Of a stretch of DNA of 64,000 bases, positions 25,244 through 34,272 are shown in pieces. The position numbers were made by a program, and so were the translations under genes. How positions within the stretch are numbered: the first letter of the stretch is position 1; each line of letters opens with the position of its first letter. Under the pieces are notes generated by a model. The model worked only from the letters and a program-made list of their open reading frames with translations, ran no database searches and was not told the origin of the DNA. Source of the DNA: Dokdonella_A sp963758365. GTDB lineage: Bacteria; Pseudomonadota; Gammaproteobacteria; Xanthomonadales; Rhodanobacteraceae. Location: the NCBI GenBank assembly GCA_963758365.1, contig CAVWVB010000001.1, positions 2,294,001 through 2,358,000 on the forward strand, read 5' to 3'.

Positions 25244-25289
25244 GCGAAGCGTCGGCAGCAGGAAGTCACGCGCGGTGCGCGGCGCGCCC

Positions 25290-26273
25290 TCATTGCGCGA
25301 GAATCGCGACGTGCATCTTGCCGTCCCGATCCACCCAGCCGCGATACATGCCGTCGGTGTTGAACGGGGTCGCGAAGTTGCCCTCCGCGTCGAGCGCAAT
25401 CACGCCGCCGTCTCCGCCGAGTTTCGGGATCACGTTCATGACCACCTCCTTTGCGGCCTGCGCAACCGGCCTGTGGGCGTATTCGACGCGCGCGCAGATG
25501 TCGTGCGCGGCGACCGCGCGAATGTAGAACTCGCCCCAGCCGGTCGCCGACACCGCGCAGCGTGCGTTCGCGTAGGTACCGGCACCGATGATCGGCGAGT
25601 CGCCGATGCGTCCCCAGCGCTTGTCGGTCATGCCACCGGTCGAGGTCGCCGCGGCGAGATGACCGGCGCGATCGAGTGCGACCGCGCCAACCGTACCGTA
25701 GTGGATCGCAGGCGCGAGCGCGGATTGCTGGCCGTTCGCGTCCGCCTTGAGCGCTTCCTGCAATTGCTGCCAGCGCACGTCGGTGCGGAAGTACGCCGGA
25801 TCGACGAGTTCGATGCCGACGCTTTTCGCGAACGCCTCGGCGCCGTCCCCGCTGAGCATCACGTGCGGCGACTTCTCCATCACCGCGCGCGCCAGCAGGA
25901 CCGGATTTTTCACCCGGCGCACGCCGGCCACTGCGCCCGCGCGCAGTGTCGCGCCGTCCATGATCGCCGCGTCGAGTTCGTTGCTGCCGTCGTGGGTGAA
26001 CACCGCACCCTTGCCCGCATTGAAACGCGGCGAATCCTCGAGCATCCGGATTGCCTGGGTCACCGCGTCGAGGCTGCTGCCGCCCTTCTCGAGCACTGCA
26101 TAACCACTCGCCAACGCGGCCTTCAGGTCTGCACGCACGAGCTCTTCGGTGTCCGCCGTCAGCTCCTTGCGGATCACGCCGGCGCCGCCGTGGATTACCA
26201 GGACCGGCATGGCCGCTCCGCTGGACGTCGCATACAGGCAGCAGCAGGCAATGAAGCAGACGCGCGGCAGCAT
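25290..26273 (-). CDS. iaaA: exported isoaspartyl peptidase / L-asparaginase (Ntn hydrolase)
   Basis: 327 residues. A short signal peptide (MLPRVCFIACCCLYATSSGA) precedes PVLVIHGGAGVI, the family's start. The precursor is cleaved before a catalytic threonine, here Thr194 in GTVGAVALD; NAGKGAVFTHDG, GGMTDKRWGRIGDSPIIGAGTYA and STGG are also conserved. Such enzymes remove isoaspartyl or asparagine residues from peptides. The export signal places it in the periplasm. The ATG at 26273 is preferred to an upstream one at 26324 because it begins the signal peptide. Confidence 0.9.
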   Translation of the reverse strand: MLPRVCFIACCCLYATSSGAAMPVLVIHGGAGVIRKELTADTEELVRADLKAALASGYAVLEKGGSSLDAVTQAIRMLEDSPRFNAGKGAVFTHDGSNELDAAIMDGATLRAGAVAGVRRVKNPVLLARAVMEKSPHVMLSGDGAEAFAKSVGIELVDPAYFRTDVRWQQLQEALKADANGQQSALAPAIHYGTVGAVALDRAGHLAAATSTGGMTDKRWGRIGDSPIIGAGTYANARCAVSATGWGEFYIRAVAAHDICARVEYAHRPVAQAAKEVVMNVIPKLGGDGGVIALDAEGNFATPFNTDGMYRGWVDRDGKMHVAILAQ

Positions 26274-26514
26274 GGGCGGACTCCGGTGGCGGACATGGCG
26301 CCGAGTATATGACGCGCGCCGCACTGTCGACTTTCCTGCGCCAGCGCTGCAGACCCGACGGGCCGTGCCGCTCAGGAGACGACACCGTCCGCGCGGACAC
26401 GCAGCGGACCGTCGGCCGCGGCCAGTGCATGACCGGCGCGCCGCGAGTCATCGTGGCATCGGCCGCGAGGGCGGGCCGAAGCCCGCCTTGTGAGCCCGCA
26501 CGGATCCGCGACGG

Positions 26515-28722
26515 TCAGCCTGCCGGCCTCTCCCCCGTCGGTGACTTCGCGCCCATGTCCTGAGCCGCGTCGCCGCCGGTCAGTCCACGCTGCTCGAGCA
26601 GCGGCTCGACGCTCGGATCGCGACCGCGGAAATCGCGATACATCTTCGCCATGTCCTCGGTACTTCCGCGCGAGAGAATCATGTCGCGAAAGCGCTGGCC
26701 GTTCTCGCGCGTCATGCCGCCGTGTTCGCGGAACCAGTAGAACGCGTCGTCGTCGAGCACTTCGCTCCACAGATAGGCGTAGTAGCCGGCCGCGTAGCCG
26801 CCGCCCCAGATGTGTGCGAAATACGAGGTGCGGTAGCGCGGCGGCACGAGCGGCGTATCGATCTTGAATTCCTTGAGCGCCTTGGTCTCGAACGCATCGA
26901 CATCCTGCCTGGGTGCGTCCGCGGGCAGGGTATGCCAGGCCATGTCGAGCAGCGCGGCGGCAAGGTACTCGGTGGTCGCAAAGCCCTGGTCGAAAGTCTT
27001 GGTCTTGCGGATTTTCTCAACCAGTTCCGCGGGCATCGGCGCGCCGGTCCGATAGTGCTTCGCGAAGTGGGCGAACACTTTCGGATCGCTGGCCCAGTGC
27101 TCGTTGAACTGCGACGGAAACTCGACGAAGTCACGCGGCACGTTGGTGCCGGACAGTGTCGGATACTCGACGTTCGAGAACATGCCGTGCAGCGCGTGGC
27201 CGAACTCGTGGAACATCGTGGTCACGTCGTCCCAGCTGATCAGCGCGGGCTGGCCCGCGGCCGGCTTGGTGAAGTTGCACACGTTGAACACGACCGGCTT
27301 GGTACCGAGCAGCCGCGACTGGCCGACGAGATTGTCCATCCAGGCACCACCGCGCTTGCTGTCGCGCTTCCAGTAGTCGGCATAGAACAGGGCCATCGAG
27401 CTGCCGTCCTTGTCGAACACCTCGAACACGCGCACGTCCGGCGAATAGACCGGAATGTCCTTGCGCTCCTTGAACGTCAGCCCGTAGAGCTGGTTGGCCG
27501 CATAGAACACGCCATCCTCGAGCACACGATTGATCTCGAAGTAGGGCTTGATCTGGGCCTCGTCGAGGTCGTACTCGGCCTTGCGCACCTGCTCGGCGTA
27601 GAACTGCCAGTCCCACGGTGCGAGCTTGAAGCCGCCCTTGTTGGCGTCGACCAGCGCCTGCATCTTCGCGGCCTCGCCGTTCGCCTTCGCGGTCGCGGCC
27701 GGCACCATGTCGGTCATCAGCTTGAGCGCCGCCGCGGGCGTCTTCGCCATCTGGTTGTCGAGCGCATAGGACGCATAGTTCGGAAAACCGAGCAGCTTCG
27801 CGCGTTCGGCGCGCAGCACCGCGAGGCGCTGGATGATCGAACGCGTGTCGTTGGCATCGTTGTGCTCGGCGCGCTGTGTCGAGGCCTTGAACAGGCGCTC
27901 GCGGGTCGCACGATCCTCGAGCGACACCTGGGCCGGCTGCTGGGTCGTGTTCTGCAGCGGCAGGACGTATTTTCCATCGAGCTTGCGCGCCTTGGCTGCG
28001 GTCGCGGCCGCGGCGAGGTCCGCGTCGGAGAAACCGGCCAGCTGGGCCTGGTCATCGACCACGAGCGCTGCGGCATTGTTCGCGGCGAGCAGCTTGTTCG
28101 AGAAATCGGTGCTCAGCGTCGACTCTTCCTTGTTCAGCGCGCGCAGCCTGGCCTTGTCGGCGCTGTCGAGGCGGGCGCCCGCATGCACGAAATCGCGGTA
28201 ATAGCGTTCGACCAGTTCGTTCTGTTCGGCATCGAGGCCGAGGTTCGCGCGCGTCTCGTAGAGTTTCTCGACACGCTGGAACAGCTTGTCGTCCAGATAG
28301 ATTGCGTCCTGATGCGCGGCCAGCTTCGGGGCGATGTTCTCCTGCACCTTCTGCAGGGTCTTGTTGGTATCCGCACCGGCCAGCGCGCCGAACACCGCAC
28401 CGACCCGGTTCAGCAACCGACCCGAGCGCTCCATCGGCTCGAGCGTATTGGCGAACGTCGGCGCATCCTTCTGCGCGGCGATCTTGTTCATCTCGGCGAG
28501 CTGCTCGCGCATGCCGGCCTCGATTGCCGGCTCGTAGTCGGCATCCTTGATCCGGTCGAACGGTGGCGCTTGGAACGGCAGCGGGCTCTGCGCCGCAAAC
28601 GGGTTGCTCGCGGGAAGCGCGGCGGCGTCCTTCGCCGCTGCCGGGTGCGTCGGCATGAACATCCCGAAGGCGCCAAACAAGGCCAGATTCATGATCGTCG
28701 TCAACTGTCGTGTTCGCAACAT
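26515..28722 (-). CDS. dcp: exported M3 family peptidyl-dipeptidase (Dcp-like)
   Basis: 735 residues. A signal-like N-terminus (LALFGAFGMFMPTHPAAA) is followed by the M3 helical fold. The zinc motif HEFGHALHG is at residues 505-513, with the third ligand region FVEFPSQFNEHW and the later YFAHIWGGGYAAGYYAYLWSEV. Dcp releases C-terminal dipeptides; oligopeptidase A is the alternative, but Dcp fits the exported form better. No neighbour is obviously coupled; about 240 bases without a gene separate it from the asparaginase gene. Confidence 0.9.
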   Translation of the reverse strand: MLRTRQLTTIMNLALFGAFGMFMPTHPAAAKDAAALPASNPFAAQSPLPFQAPPFDRIKDADYEPAIEAGMREQLAEMNKIAAQKDAPTFANTLEPMERSGRLLNRVGAVFGALAGADTNKTLQKVQENIAPKLAAHQDAIYLDDKLFQRVEKLYETRANLGLDAEQNELVERYYRDFVHAGARLDSADKARLRALNKEESTLSTDFSNKLLAANNAAALVVDDQAQLAGFSDADLAAAATAAKARKLDGKYVLPLQNTTQQPAQVSLEDRATRERLFKASTQRAEHNDANDTRSIIQRLAVLRAERAKLLGFPNYASYALDNQMAKTPAAALKLMTDMVPAATAKANGEAAKMQALVDANKGGFKLAPWDWQFYAEQVRKAEYDLDEAQIKPYFEINRVLEDGVFYAANQLYGLTFKERKDIPVYSPDVRVFEVFDKDGSSMALFYADYWKRDSKRGGAWMDNLVGQSRLLGTKPVVFNVCNFTKPAAGQPALISWDDVTTMFHEFGHALHGMFSNVEYPTLSGTNVPRDFVEFPSQFNEHWASDPKVFAHFAKHYRTGAPMPAELVEKIRKTKTFDQGFATTEYLAAALLDMAWHTLPADAPRQDVDAFETKALKEFKIDTPLVPPRYRTSYFAHIWGGGYAAGYYAYLWSEVLDDDAFYWFREHGGMTRENGQRFRDMILSRGSTEDMAKMYRDFRGRDPSVEPLLEQRGLTGGDAAQDMGAKSPTGERPAG

Positions 28723-28850
28723 CTCGCAACGTCCTCGTGCGGCGGAAGGTCGCGCCGCGCGGGAGCGCACGACGCCTGGCCGTTCAGCCTAGCGGCAATA
28801 CGCGCGGGTCGGCATGTGCCGTTTGGCCCATGCGTGCCCGTGCGACCGCG

Positions 28851-29480
28851 TCAGGACGCGTGCGGCAATGCGTTCAACGCGGCCTCGAGCACCGGCCAGA
28901 CATTCTCGAGGACCTTCGGCTCGCCCGCGGCCCGCGGATGCAGGCCATCGTCCTGCATCAACGCGGGATCGAGCGCGACGCCCGCGAGCAGAAACGGAAC
29001 CAGGGGCACGTTGAATTCGTCGGCGAGGCCCCGATACATGGCACGCAGTTCGTCGCGGTAGCGCGGACCGTAATTGACCGGCAGCTCGATGCCGAGCAGG
29101 ACGGCGTGTGCGTCGGCCGCACGAATCGCTTCGAGGATTCGCGCGAGGTTCGCGCGCAGTTCCGCGAGAGGCAGGCCGCGCAATCCGTCGTTGGCACCCA
29201 GTTCGACGAGCACGACCGCGGGACGATGTTCGGCGAGCAGCGGCGGCAACCGCGCAAGTCCGCCCGCGCTGGTCTCGCCGCTGATGCTCGCGTTGACGAC
29301 CCGACGCGCGGGTGACGCGGCCTGCAGGCGCCGCTCGAGCAACGCGACCCAGCCATCGCGCGGCGAAAGTCCGTAGGCTGCGGACAGGGAATCGCCGAGC
29401 ACGAGCAGCGGTCGCGGCGGCGCGGCCGCCACCGGCCCGCAGCCGGCCAGCAGAATCACGATGAGGAAAGCTCGAAACAT
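28851..29480 (-). CDS. tesA: GDSL esterase / acyl-CoA thioesterase I (TesA)
   Basis: 209 residues. Signal peptide (MFRAFLIVILLAGCGPVAAA, possibly a lipobox at LAGC), then the SGNH-hydrolase blocks: LVLGDSLSAAYGL (nucleophile Ser), ISGETSAGGL, ELGANDGLRGL and the final DGLHPRAAGEPK with Asp and His. TesA is a periplasmic thioesterase, protease and lysophospholipase. In E. coli it is divergent from ybbA-ybbP, exactly as here. Its ATG (29480) overlaps the divergent ATG (29479) in a shared CATG. Confidence 0.92.
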   Translation of the reverse strand: MFRAFLIVILLAGCGPVAAAPPRPLLVLGDSLSAAYGLSPRDGWVALLERRLQAASPARRVVNASISGETSAGGLARLPPLLAEHRPAVVLVELGANDGLRGLPLAELRANLARILEAIRAADAHAVLLGIELPVNYGPRYRDELRAMYRGLADEFNVPLVPFLLAGVALDPALMQDDGLHPRAAGEPKVLENVWPVLEAALNALPHAS

Positions 29481-30168
29481 GGCCGCAGACACCGCAATCG
29501 CATTGAGTGCCAGCGAGGTTAGCAAAATCGTCGATGGCCCGGACGGGCGCCTGACCATCCTCGACGCGGTCGGCCTCGCGGTCGTGCGCGGCGACAGCCT
29601 CGCGATCGTCGGCGCGTCCGGCTCCGGCAAGACCACGTTGCTCGGCCTGCTTGCCGGTCTCGACCGACCGAGCGCCGGCACGATCACCCTGGCCGGCGAA
29701 CGCATCGATGAACTCGACGAGGAGGCGCGCGCGCGCCTGCGTCGCCGCCGCGTCGGCTTCGTTTTCCAGAGCTTTCACCTGCTGCCCGCGTTGAACGCCG
29801 AGGAAAACGTGATGCTGCCTCTCGAGCTCGACGGTCGGGACGACGCACGCGAGCGTGCGGCCGACGCGCTCGTCCGCGTCGGGCTCGGCACGCGCAGGCA
29901 CCACTATCCCGCCCAGCTGTCAGGCGGCGAGCAGCAGCGTGTCGCGCTTGCGCGCGCATTCGTGCACGGCCCGGAAATCCTGTTCGCCGACGAGCCGACC
30001 GGCAATCTCGACCAGCGCACCGGCGGCGGTGTCGGCGACTTGCTGTTCGCGCTGAACCGCGAGCACGCTACGACTCTCGTTCTGGTTACCCACGATGCGA
30101 CACTGGCCGCGCGTTGCGCGCGCCGTCTGCAACTGAGCGAGGGACGCATCGTCGGGGCCGCGGAATGA
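29479..30168 (+). CDS. ybbA: ABC transporter ATP-binding protein, YbbA/LolD-type
   Basis: 229 residues with Walker A GASGSGKTT (45-53), Q-loop FVFQSFHLLPALNAEENVMLPLEL, signature LSGGEQQRVALARAF, Walker B ILFADEPTGNLD and H-loop VTHD. This is the MacB/LolD class, which drives mechanotransmission-type permeases. The ATG lies within the divergent tesA start; a TTG at 29503 could be a second start. Its stop overlaps the permease start (ATGA). Confidence 0.92.
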   Translation: MAADTAIALSASEVSKIVDGPDGRLTILDAVGLAVVRGDSLAIVGASGSGKTTLLGLLAGLDRPSAGTITLAGERIDELDEEARARLRRRRVGFVFQSFHLLPALNAEENVMLPLELDGRDDARERAADALVRVGLGTRRHHYPAQLSGGEQQRVALARAFVHGPEILFADEPTGNLDQRTGGGVGDLLFALNREHATTLVLVTHDATLAARCARRLQLSEGRIVGAAE

Positions 30169-32645
30169 AGCCGATCCGCTTTGCCGCACGCAGCCTGCGC
30201 CGTGAGTTTCGCCATGCCGAACTCGCCACGCTCGTCGCGGCTCTGGTACTCGCGGTCGCCGCGCTGGCCGCGGTCGCGACCCTGGCCAGCCGCGTCGAAC
30301 GCGCACTCGTCGCTTCGGCGGCCGAACTCATCGGCGGCGATCTCGCAATCGGTTCGAGCGCTGCATTGCCGCCGCTGTTCGGCGCGGAGGCACGCCGGCG
30401 CGGTCTCGCGGTCAATCGGCTCGTCGAGTTCCCGAGCGTCGTGTTCGCCGGCGACAACAGCCGCCTCTGCGACGTGCGCGCGAGCGACCCCGCGTTCCCG
30501 CTGCGCGGAACGTTCACGATCATCGGCGCGGACCACATCGAGCGCGTTGCCCATGCCCCGCCCGCGGGTTCGATCTATGCCGACCATGCGGTGCTGGTCG
30601 CGCTCGACGCGGCGATCGGTTCGCGCATACAGCTCGGCGGACGCGATGTCGTCATCGCGGGAGAGATCGGCAAGGCACCCGATGGCGGCAATCTGTTCCG
30701 GCTCGCGCCACGCGTACTGATGAACATCGCCGATGCCGAAGCGGCCGGGCTGCTCGGGACCGGCAGCCGCGGCCGCTTTCGCCTGCTGCTGGCCGGCGAC
30801 GAACGCAGCGTCGACGCGTTTTCGGCCTGGGCGAAGCCGCGCCTGCCCGATGGTGCCGAAATCACTACGGTCGAGGAGGCGCAGCAGAACCTGCGTCGCG
30901 CATTCGAACGCGGCGAGAGCTTCCTGCGTCTGGCCGCGCTGCTCGCGGCGCTGCTGTCCGGCGTCGCGATCGCACTCGCGGCACAGCGCTTCGCGCGGCG
31001 CAAGATCGAGGAGGTCGCGCTGCTGCGCTGCCTTGGCGCAAGTCGCGGCGAGATCGTCGGCGCGCTGGTCCTCGAACTGATCCTGCTCGCCCTGCCCGCA
31101 TGTCTCGCCGGACTCGCCCTCGGCCTGGTCCTGCAGCAGATCGTGCTGAGCCTGGCCAGCGGGTTGCTGCCGGGCGCACGGCCCGCATTGCCCGCAGGAC
31201 CGCCGCTGGCCGCATTCGCGGTCGGCATCGCGGTACTGTTCGGCTTCGCGCTGCCGCCGTTGCTGCGCCTGCGTGACGTCGAACCGATCCGCCTGTTTCG
31301 CCGTGATCTCGCCGTTCGCTTGCGGCGCTTCGACGCACTCTACCTGCTGCCGTTCGCGGTCGGCGCGTTGCTGGTCCTGTTCGGTGCGGGCAACGTGCGC
31401 CTTGCGGCGACCCTCGCCGCCGGTTTTGCGGGCGTGGCGCTCGCCAGCGGCGTGCTCGGCGTCGCGCTGCTGTGGCTCGTGCGCAGGACGACGACGCGCC
31501 TGCGCGGCGCCCTGCGTTTCGGACTGGCCAATCTGTCGCGGCGGCGCGCGCTGACCCTGCTCCAGGCCGGCGCGCTTGCGCTGAGCCTGACCGCGCTCGC
31601 ACTGATCGGCGTGGTCGGACCGTCCCTGCTCGAGCGCTGGCGCGCGGAACTGCCGCCCGACACGCCGAACTGGTTCCTGCTCAACCTGCAGCCCGGCCAG
31701 CGCGCGACGGTCGAGCAGCGCCTGCACGCGCTCGGCGCGGACAACCTCAACCTGCTGCCCCTTGCGGTCGGCAAACTCGTCGCGATCAACGGCCGCGTGC
31801 CGGTACCCGGCGACTACACGGACCGTCGCGCGTCCGACCGCATCGAAGGCGAGGTACGGGTCAGCTGGAGCACCCGCTTGCCCGCGGCGAACACGCTGCT
31901 CGAAGGCGCGTGGTTCGGCGCGCACCCGAGACGGCCGGAACTGTCGGTCGACCGCATGTGGGTCGACATGCTGCACCTGAAACTCGGTGACCGCCTGACC
32001 CTGCGTATCGGCGAAAAGGAGATCGCAGCGACCATCACCAGCATCCGCGGCGTCGACTGGGATTCGTTTCGCGCCAACTTCTTCCTGATGCTCGATCCGG
32101 CGAGCGGCAACGCCTTGCCGCACAGCTTCGTCGCGAGCTTCCATCTGGGCGCGCCGGCGGCCGCTGCGCTTGCCGCCCTGTCGCGCGATTTTCCGAACCT
32201 CTCCCTGATCGACCTCAATGCGGTCCTCGATCGCGTGCGCGACATCATCGGGCGGGTCAGCCATGCGGTGACCTGGGTGCTGGGATTCAGTCTCGCCGCG
32301 GGCCTGCTCGTGCTCCTCGCCGCGCTCGCGGCGACCGCGGACGAACGCCGCTTCGAGGCCGCCCTGCTGCGCACGCTCGGTGCGCACAGGCGCCAGCTCT
32401 CGATCGCCGTGCTTGGCGAGTTCGCGGTGCTCGGCCTGCTCGCCGGAACGATCGCGGTGATCGGCGCCGCTGCTCTGGGCAGCGTGCTCGCGCGCGCGGT
32501 GTTCAGGCTCGCCGACTACACGCCGCCCCTTCTCGCGCTGATCACGCTCGTCGCCGCGTCGGCCGTCGTGGTCGCGCTGGCCGGATGGATCGCTACGCTG
32601 CGCATCGCGCACACCTCTCCACTCGCCGTGCTGCGGCGCGCCTGA
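30165..32645 (+). CDS. ybbP: ABC transporter permease, YbbP-like (FtsX/LolE superfamily)
   Basis: 826 residues. One N-terminal helix (LVAALVLAVAALAAVATLASR), a large periplasmic region, a four-helix block near residues 265-480, a second periplasmic domain and three C-terminal helices with LRRA at the end. It is a double FtsX-type permease, as in YbbP. Together with the ATPase and divergent tesA it reproduces the E. coli cluster. Substrate is unknown; roles in lipid or small-molecule extraction from the inner membrane are proposed for the superfamily. Confidence 0.88.
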   Translation: MKPIRFAARSLRREFRHAELATLVAALVLAVAALAAVATLASRVERALVASAAELIGGDLAIGSSAALPPLFGAEARRRGLAVNRLVEFPSVVFAGDNSRLCDVRASDPAFPLRGTFTIIGADHIERVAHAPPAGSIYADHAVLVALDAAIGSRIQLGGRDVVIAGEIGKAPDGGNLFRLAPRVLMNIADAEAAGLLGTGSRGRFRLLLAGDERSVDAFSAWAKPRLPDGAEITTVEEAQQNLRRAFERGESFLRLAALLAALLSGVAIALAAQRFARRKIEEVALLRCLGASRGEIVGALVLELILLALPACLAGLALGLVLQQIVLSLASGLLPGARPALPAGPPLAAFAVGIAVLFGFALPPLLRLRDVEPIRLFRRDLAVRLRRFDALYLLPFAVGALLVLFGAGNVRLAATLAAGFAGVALASGVLGVALLWLVRRTTTRLRGALRFGLANLSRRRALTLLQAGALALSLTALALIGVVGPSLLERWRAELPPDTPNWFLLNLQPGQRATVEQRLHALGADNLNLLPLAVGKLVAINGRVPVPGDYTDRRASDRIEGEVRVSWSTRLPAANTLLEGAWFGAHPRRPELSVDRMWVDMLHLKLGDRLTLRIGEKEIAATITSIRGVDWDSFRANFFLMLDPASGNALPHSFVASFHLGAPAAAALAALSRDFPNLSLIDLNAVLDRVRDIIGRVSHAVTWVLGFSLAAGLLVLLAALAATADERRFEAALLRTLGAHRRQLSIAVLGEFAVLGLLAGTIAVIGAAALGSVLARAVFRLADYTPPLLALITLVAASAVVVALAGWIATLRIAHTSPLAVLRRA

Positions 32646-32870
32646 GCAATGCCCTCGCCGAAGCTGCCCGTCGAATACGGCTCGAATCGCTCAGGCGATG
32701 CGCGAATCACGGTGATCCGCAGGATCGCGGCGCGGATCAGGGTGCGTGGCGCCGGCCCACGGCAGGCGGAACGACGAACTAGAGCGGGTCCGCCACGCGG
32801 GAGCGCGATGCTTCTCCCGAAGCGAGCGGGCGTTGGTCTCTAGAATGCGCGCTCCCGAAGGAGTTGCGCG

Positions 32871-33209
32871 ATGTGGAATCTGCTGCTGCCGATCCTGCTG
32901 CTGATCGGCTCCAACGTGTTCATGACCATTGCCTGGTACGGGCACCTGCGTTTCACCGATCGTCCGCTGTGGATCGTGATTCTCGTCAGCTGGGGCATCG
33001 CGTTCTTCGAGTACTGCCTGCAGGTGCCTGCCAACCGGATCGGTTATGCCACCTACGAGCCGGCACAGCTCAAGGCGATCCAGGAAATCATCACCCTGGT
33101 CGTGTTCGCGGTGTTCTCGATGGTCTGGCTCGGCGCGACGCTGCGCTGGAATCACGTGGTCGGCTTCGCCTTCATCGCCGTCGCCGCGTTCTTCATTTTC
33201 ATGGAGTAG
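32871..33209 (+). CDS. DMT-superfamily small membrane protein (DUF486)
   Basis: 112 residues, four membrane helices. SNVFMTIAWYGHLRF, SWGIAFFEYCLQVPANRIGY and FSMVWLGATLRWNHVVGF are the DUF486 blocks. The family is distantly related to drug/metabolite transporters; no substrate is known. A good ribosome site (AAGGAG, nine bases before the ATG) fixes the start. It stands alone, 225 bases after the ybbP-like gene. Confidence 0.9.
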   Translation: MWNLLLPILLLIGSNVFMTIAWYGHLRFTDRPLWIVILVSWGIAFFEYCLQVPANRIGYATYEPAQLKAIQEIITLVVFAVFSMVWLGATLRWNHVVGFAFIAVAAFFIFME

Positions 33210-33296
33210 TTTCGCGCGCGCGATCCGGCGTGTTTGCAAGGGCCGAAACCAGGTCAGGAAAACATGGCGTTCTGCCCGGAGGGCTCCCGAACGTCC

Positions 33297-34136
33297 TCAG
33301 TCGATCGGCGGAATGCTGACCTTGCCGCTGACCTGGGCATAGCGGATGTTGTCGTCGCTGCGCGCTTTCCTGCCGACGATGAAGTCGCCGCCCACTTGGG
33401 TCGCCCGGATGTCACCCGAACCGTCGGCGCCGACGCTCGCGTCGCCACCGATCGTATCGAACTCGATGTCCCCGGAACTGTCGCGGCCGACTTCGGCGCG
33501 GCCGCTCACGTCGCGAAATGCGATGTCGCCGGAGCTGTCCTCGCGCACGCTGGCATCGCCCTTGACGTCCGCTATCGCGATATCGCCGGAACTGTCCGAA
33601 TCGATGCGCAAGATGCCGGTGACGCGCCGCACATCAATGTCGCCCGAACTGTCCGCCACCGTCACCGTGCCGGCGAGATCGTGCAGGACGATGTCGCCGG
33701 AGCTGTCGCCGAGATCGAGTCCGGCCTGCAGGCCCGCAACCTCGAGATCGCCGGACGAATCACGAAGTTCGAGCTTGAGCGCGGCCGGCATGCGCACGTG
33801 CACGTCGATATACGCATAGTGGCTTCCGAACAGGAACCCCGTGTAGCCGCCGTCGGGGATCCTCGTGGAGATGCTCGCGGTCGTGCCTTCGCGCTGCTGG
33901 AACAGCTGCAGACCGGACAAGGCGCTCTCCTCGCCCACGCAGGCCTTGCCGCGCACTTCGATGCGCTCGAGTCCGGCCACGCCGACTACATCCAGATCAC
34001 CGGCGCCGGTATCCAGCTTCACCAGGCTCAGCCCCTGCGCATCGATATCGAGCACGCGCTCCGCGCTGAACCGGCATTCGTCGGCAACTGCCGGCAGCGA
34101 CGCAAGGAACAATGCAGTCAGCAACGCAATTCGCAT
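33297..34136 (-). CDS. exported solenoid protein with DSSGDI repeats (DUF4097-like)
   Basis: 279 residues. Signal peptide MRIALLTALFLASLPAVADE; a beta-rich first part; then about seven turns of 18-19 residues between residues 120 and 250, each carrying D-S/G-S-G-D-I/L (DSSGDLEV, DSSGDIVL, DSSGDIDV and so on). The regular period fits a left- or right-handed beta solenoid like DUF4097 putative adhesins, with aspartates stacked on one face, perhaps binding calcium. No function is known. The DNA repeats with the protein (CCGGA(A/G)CTGTC). Confidence 0.75.
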   Translation of the reverse strand: MRIALLTALFLASLPAVADECRFSAERVLDIDAQGLSLVKLDTGAGDLDVVGVAGLERIEVRGKACVGEESALSGLQLFQQREGTTASISTRIPDGGYTGFLFGSHYAYIDVHVRMPAALKLELRDSSGDLEVAGLQAGLDLGDSSGDIVLHDLAGTVTVADSSGDIDVRRVTGILRIDSDSSGDIAIADVKGDASVREDSSGDIAFRDVSGRAEVGRDSSGDIEFDTIGGDASVGADGSGDIRATQVGGDFIVGRKARSDDNIRYAQVSGKVSIPPID

Positions 34137-34272
34137 CGAAAAGCCTCCTGGCGATGGTATTCCGGATGCGATGCGCAAGCGCGCCCCGGGGTTTAACCGC
34201 ATCGTTGCATCCACGGCGCAGCTGCCCCCACCAACGACCCATTCGCGGATTCCACGGCAACCCGCCAGCGGA

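Noticed and set aside
33400..33780. Regular DNA repeats that might be a CRISPR array
   Set aside because: The repeats are in frame, encode the DSSGDI turns and have no unique spacers of constant length.
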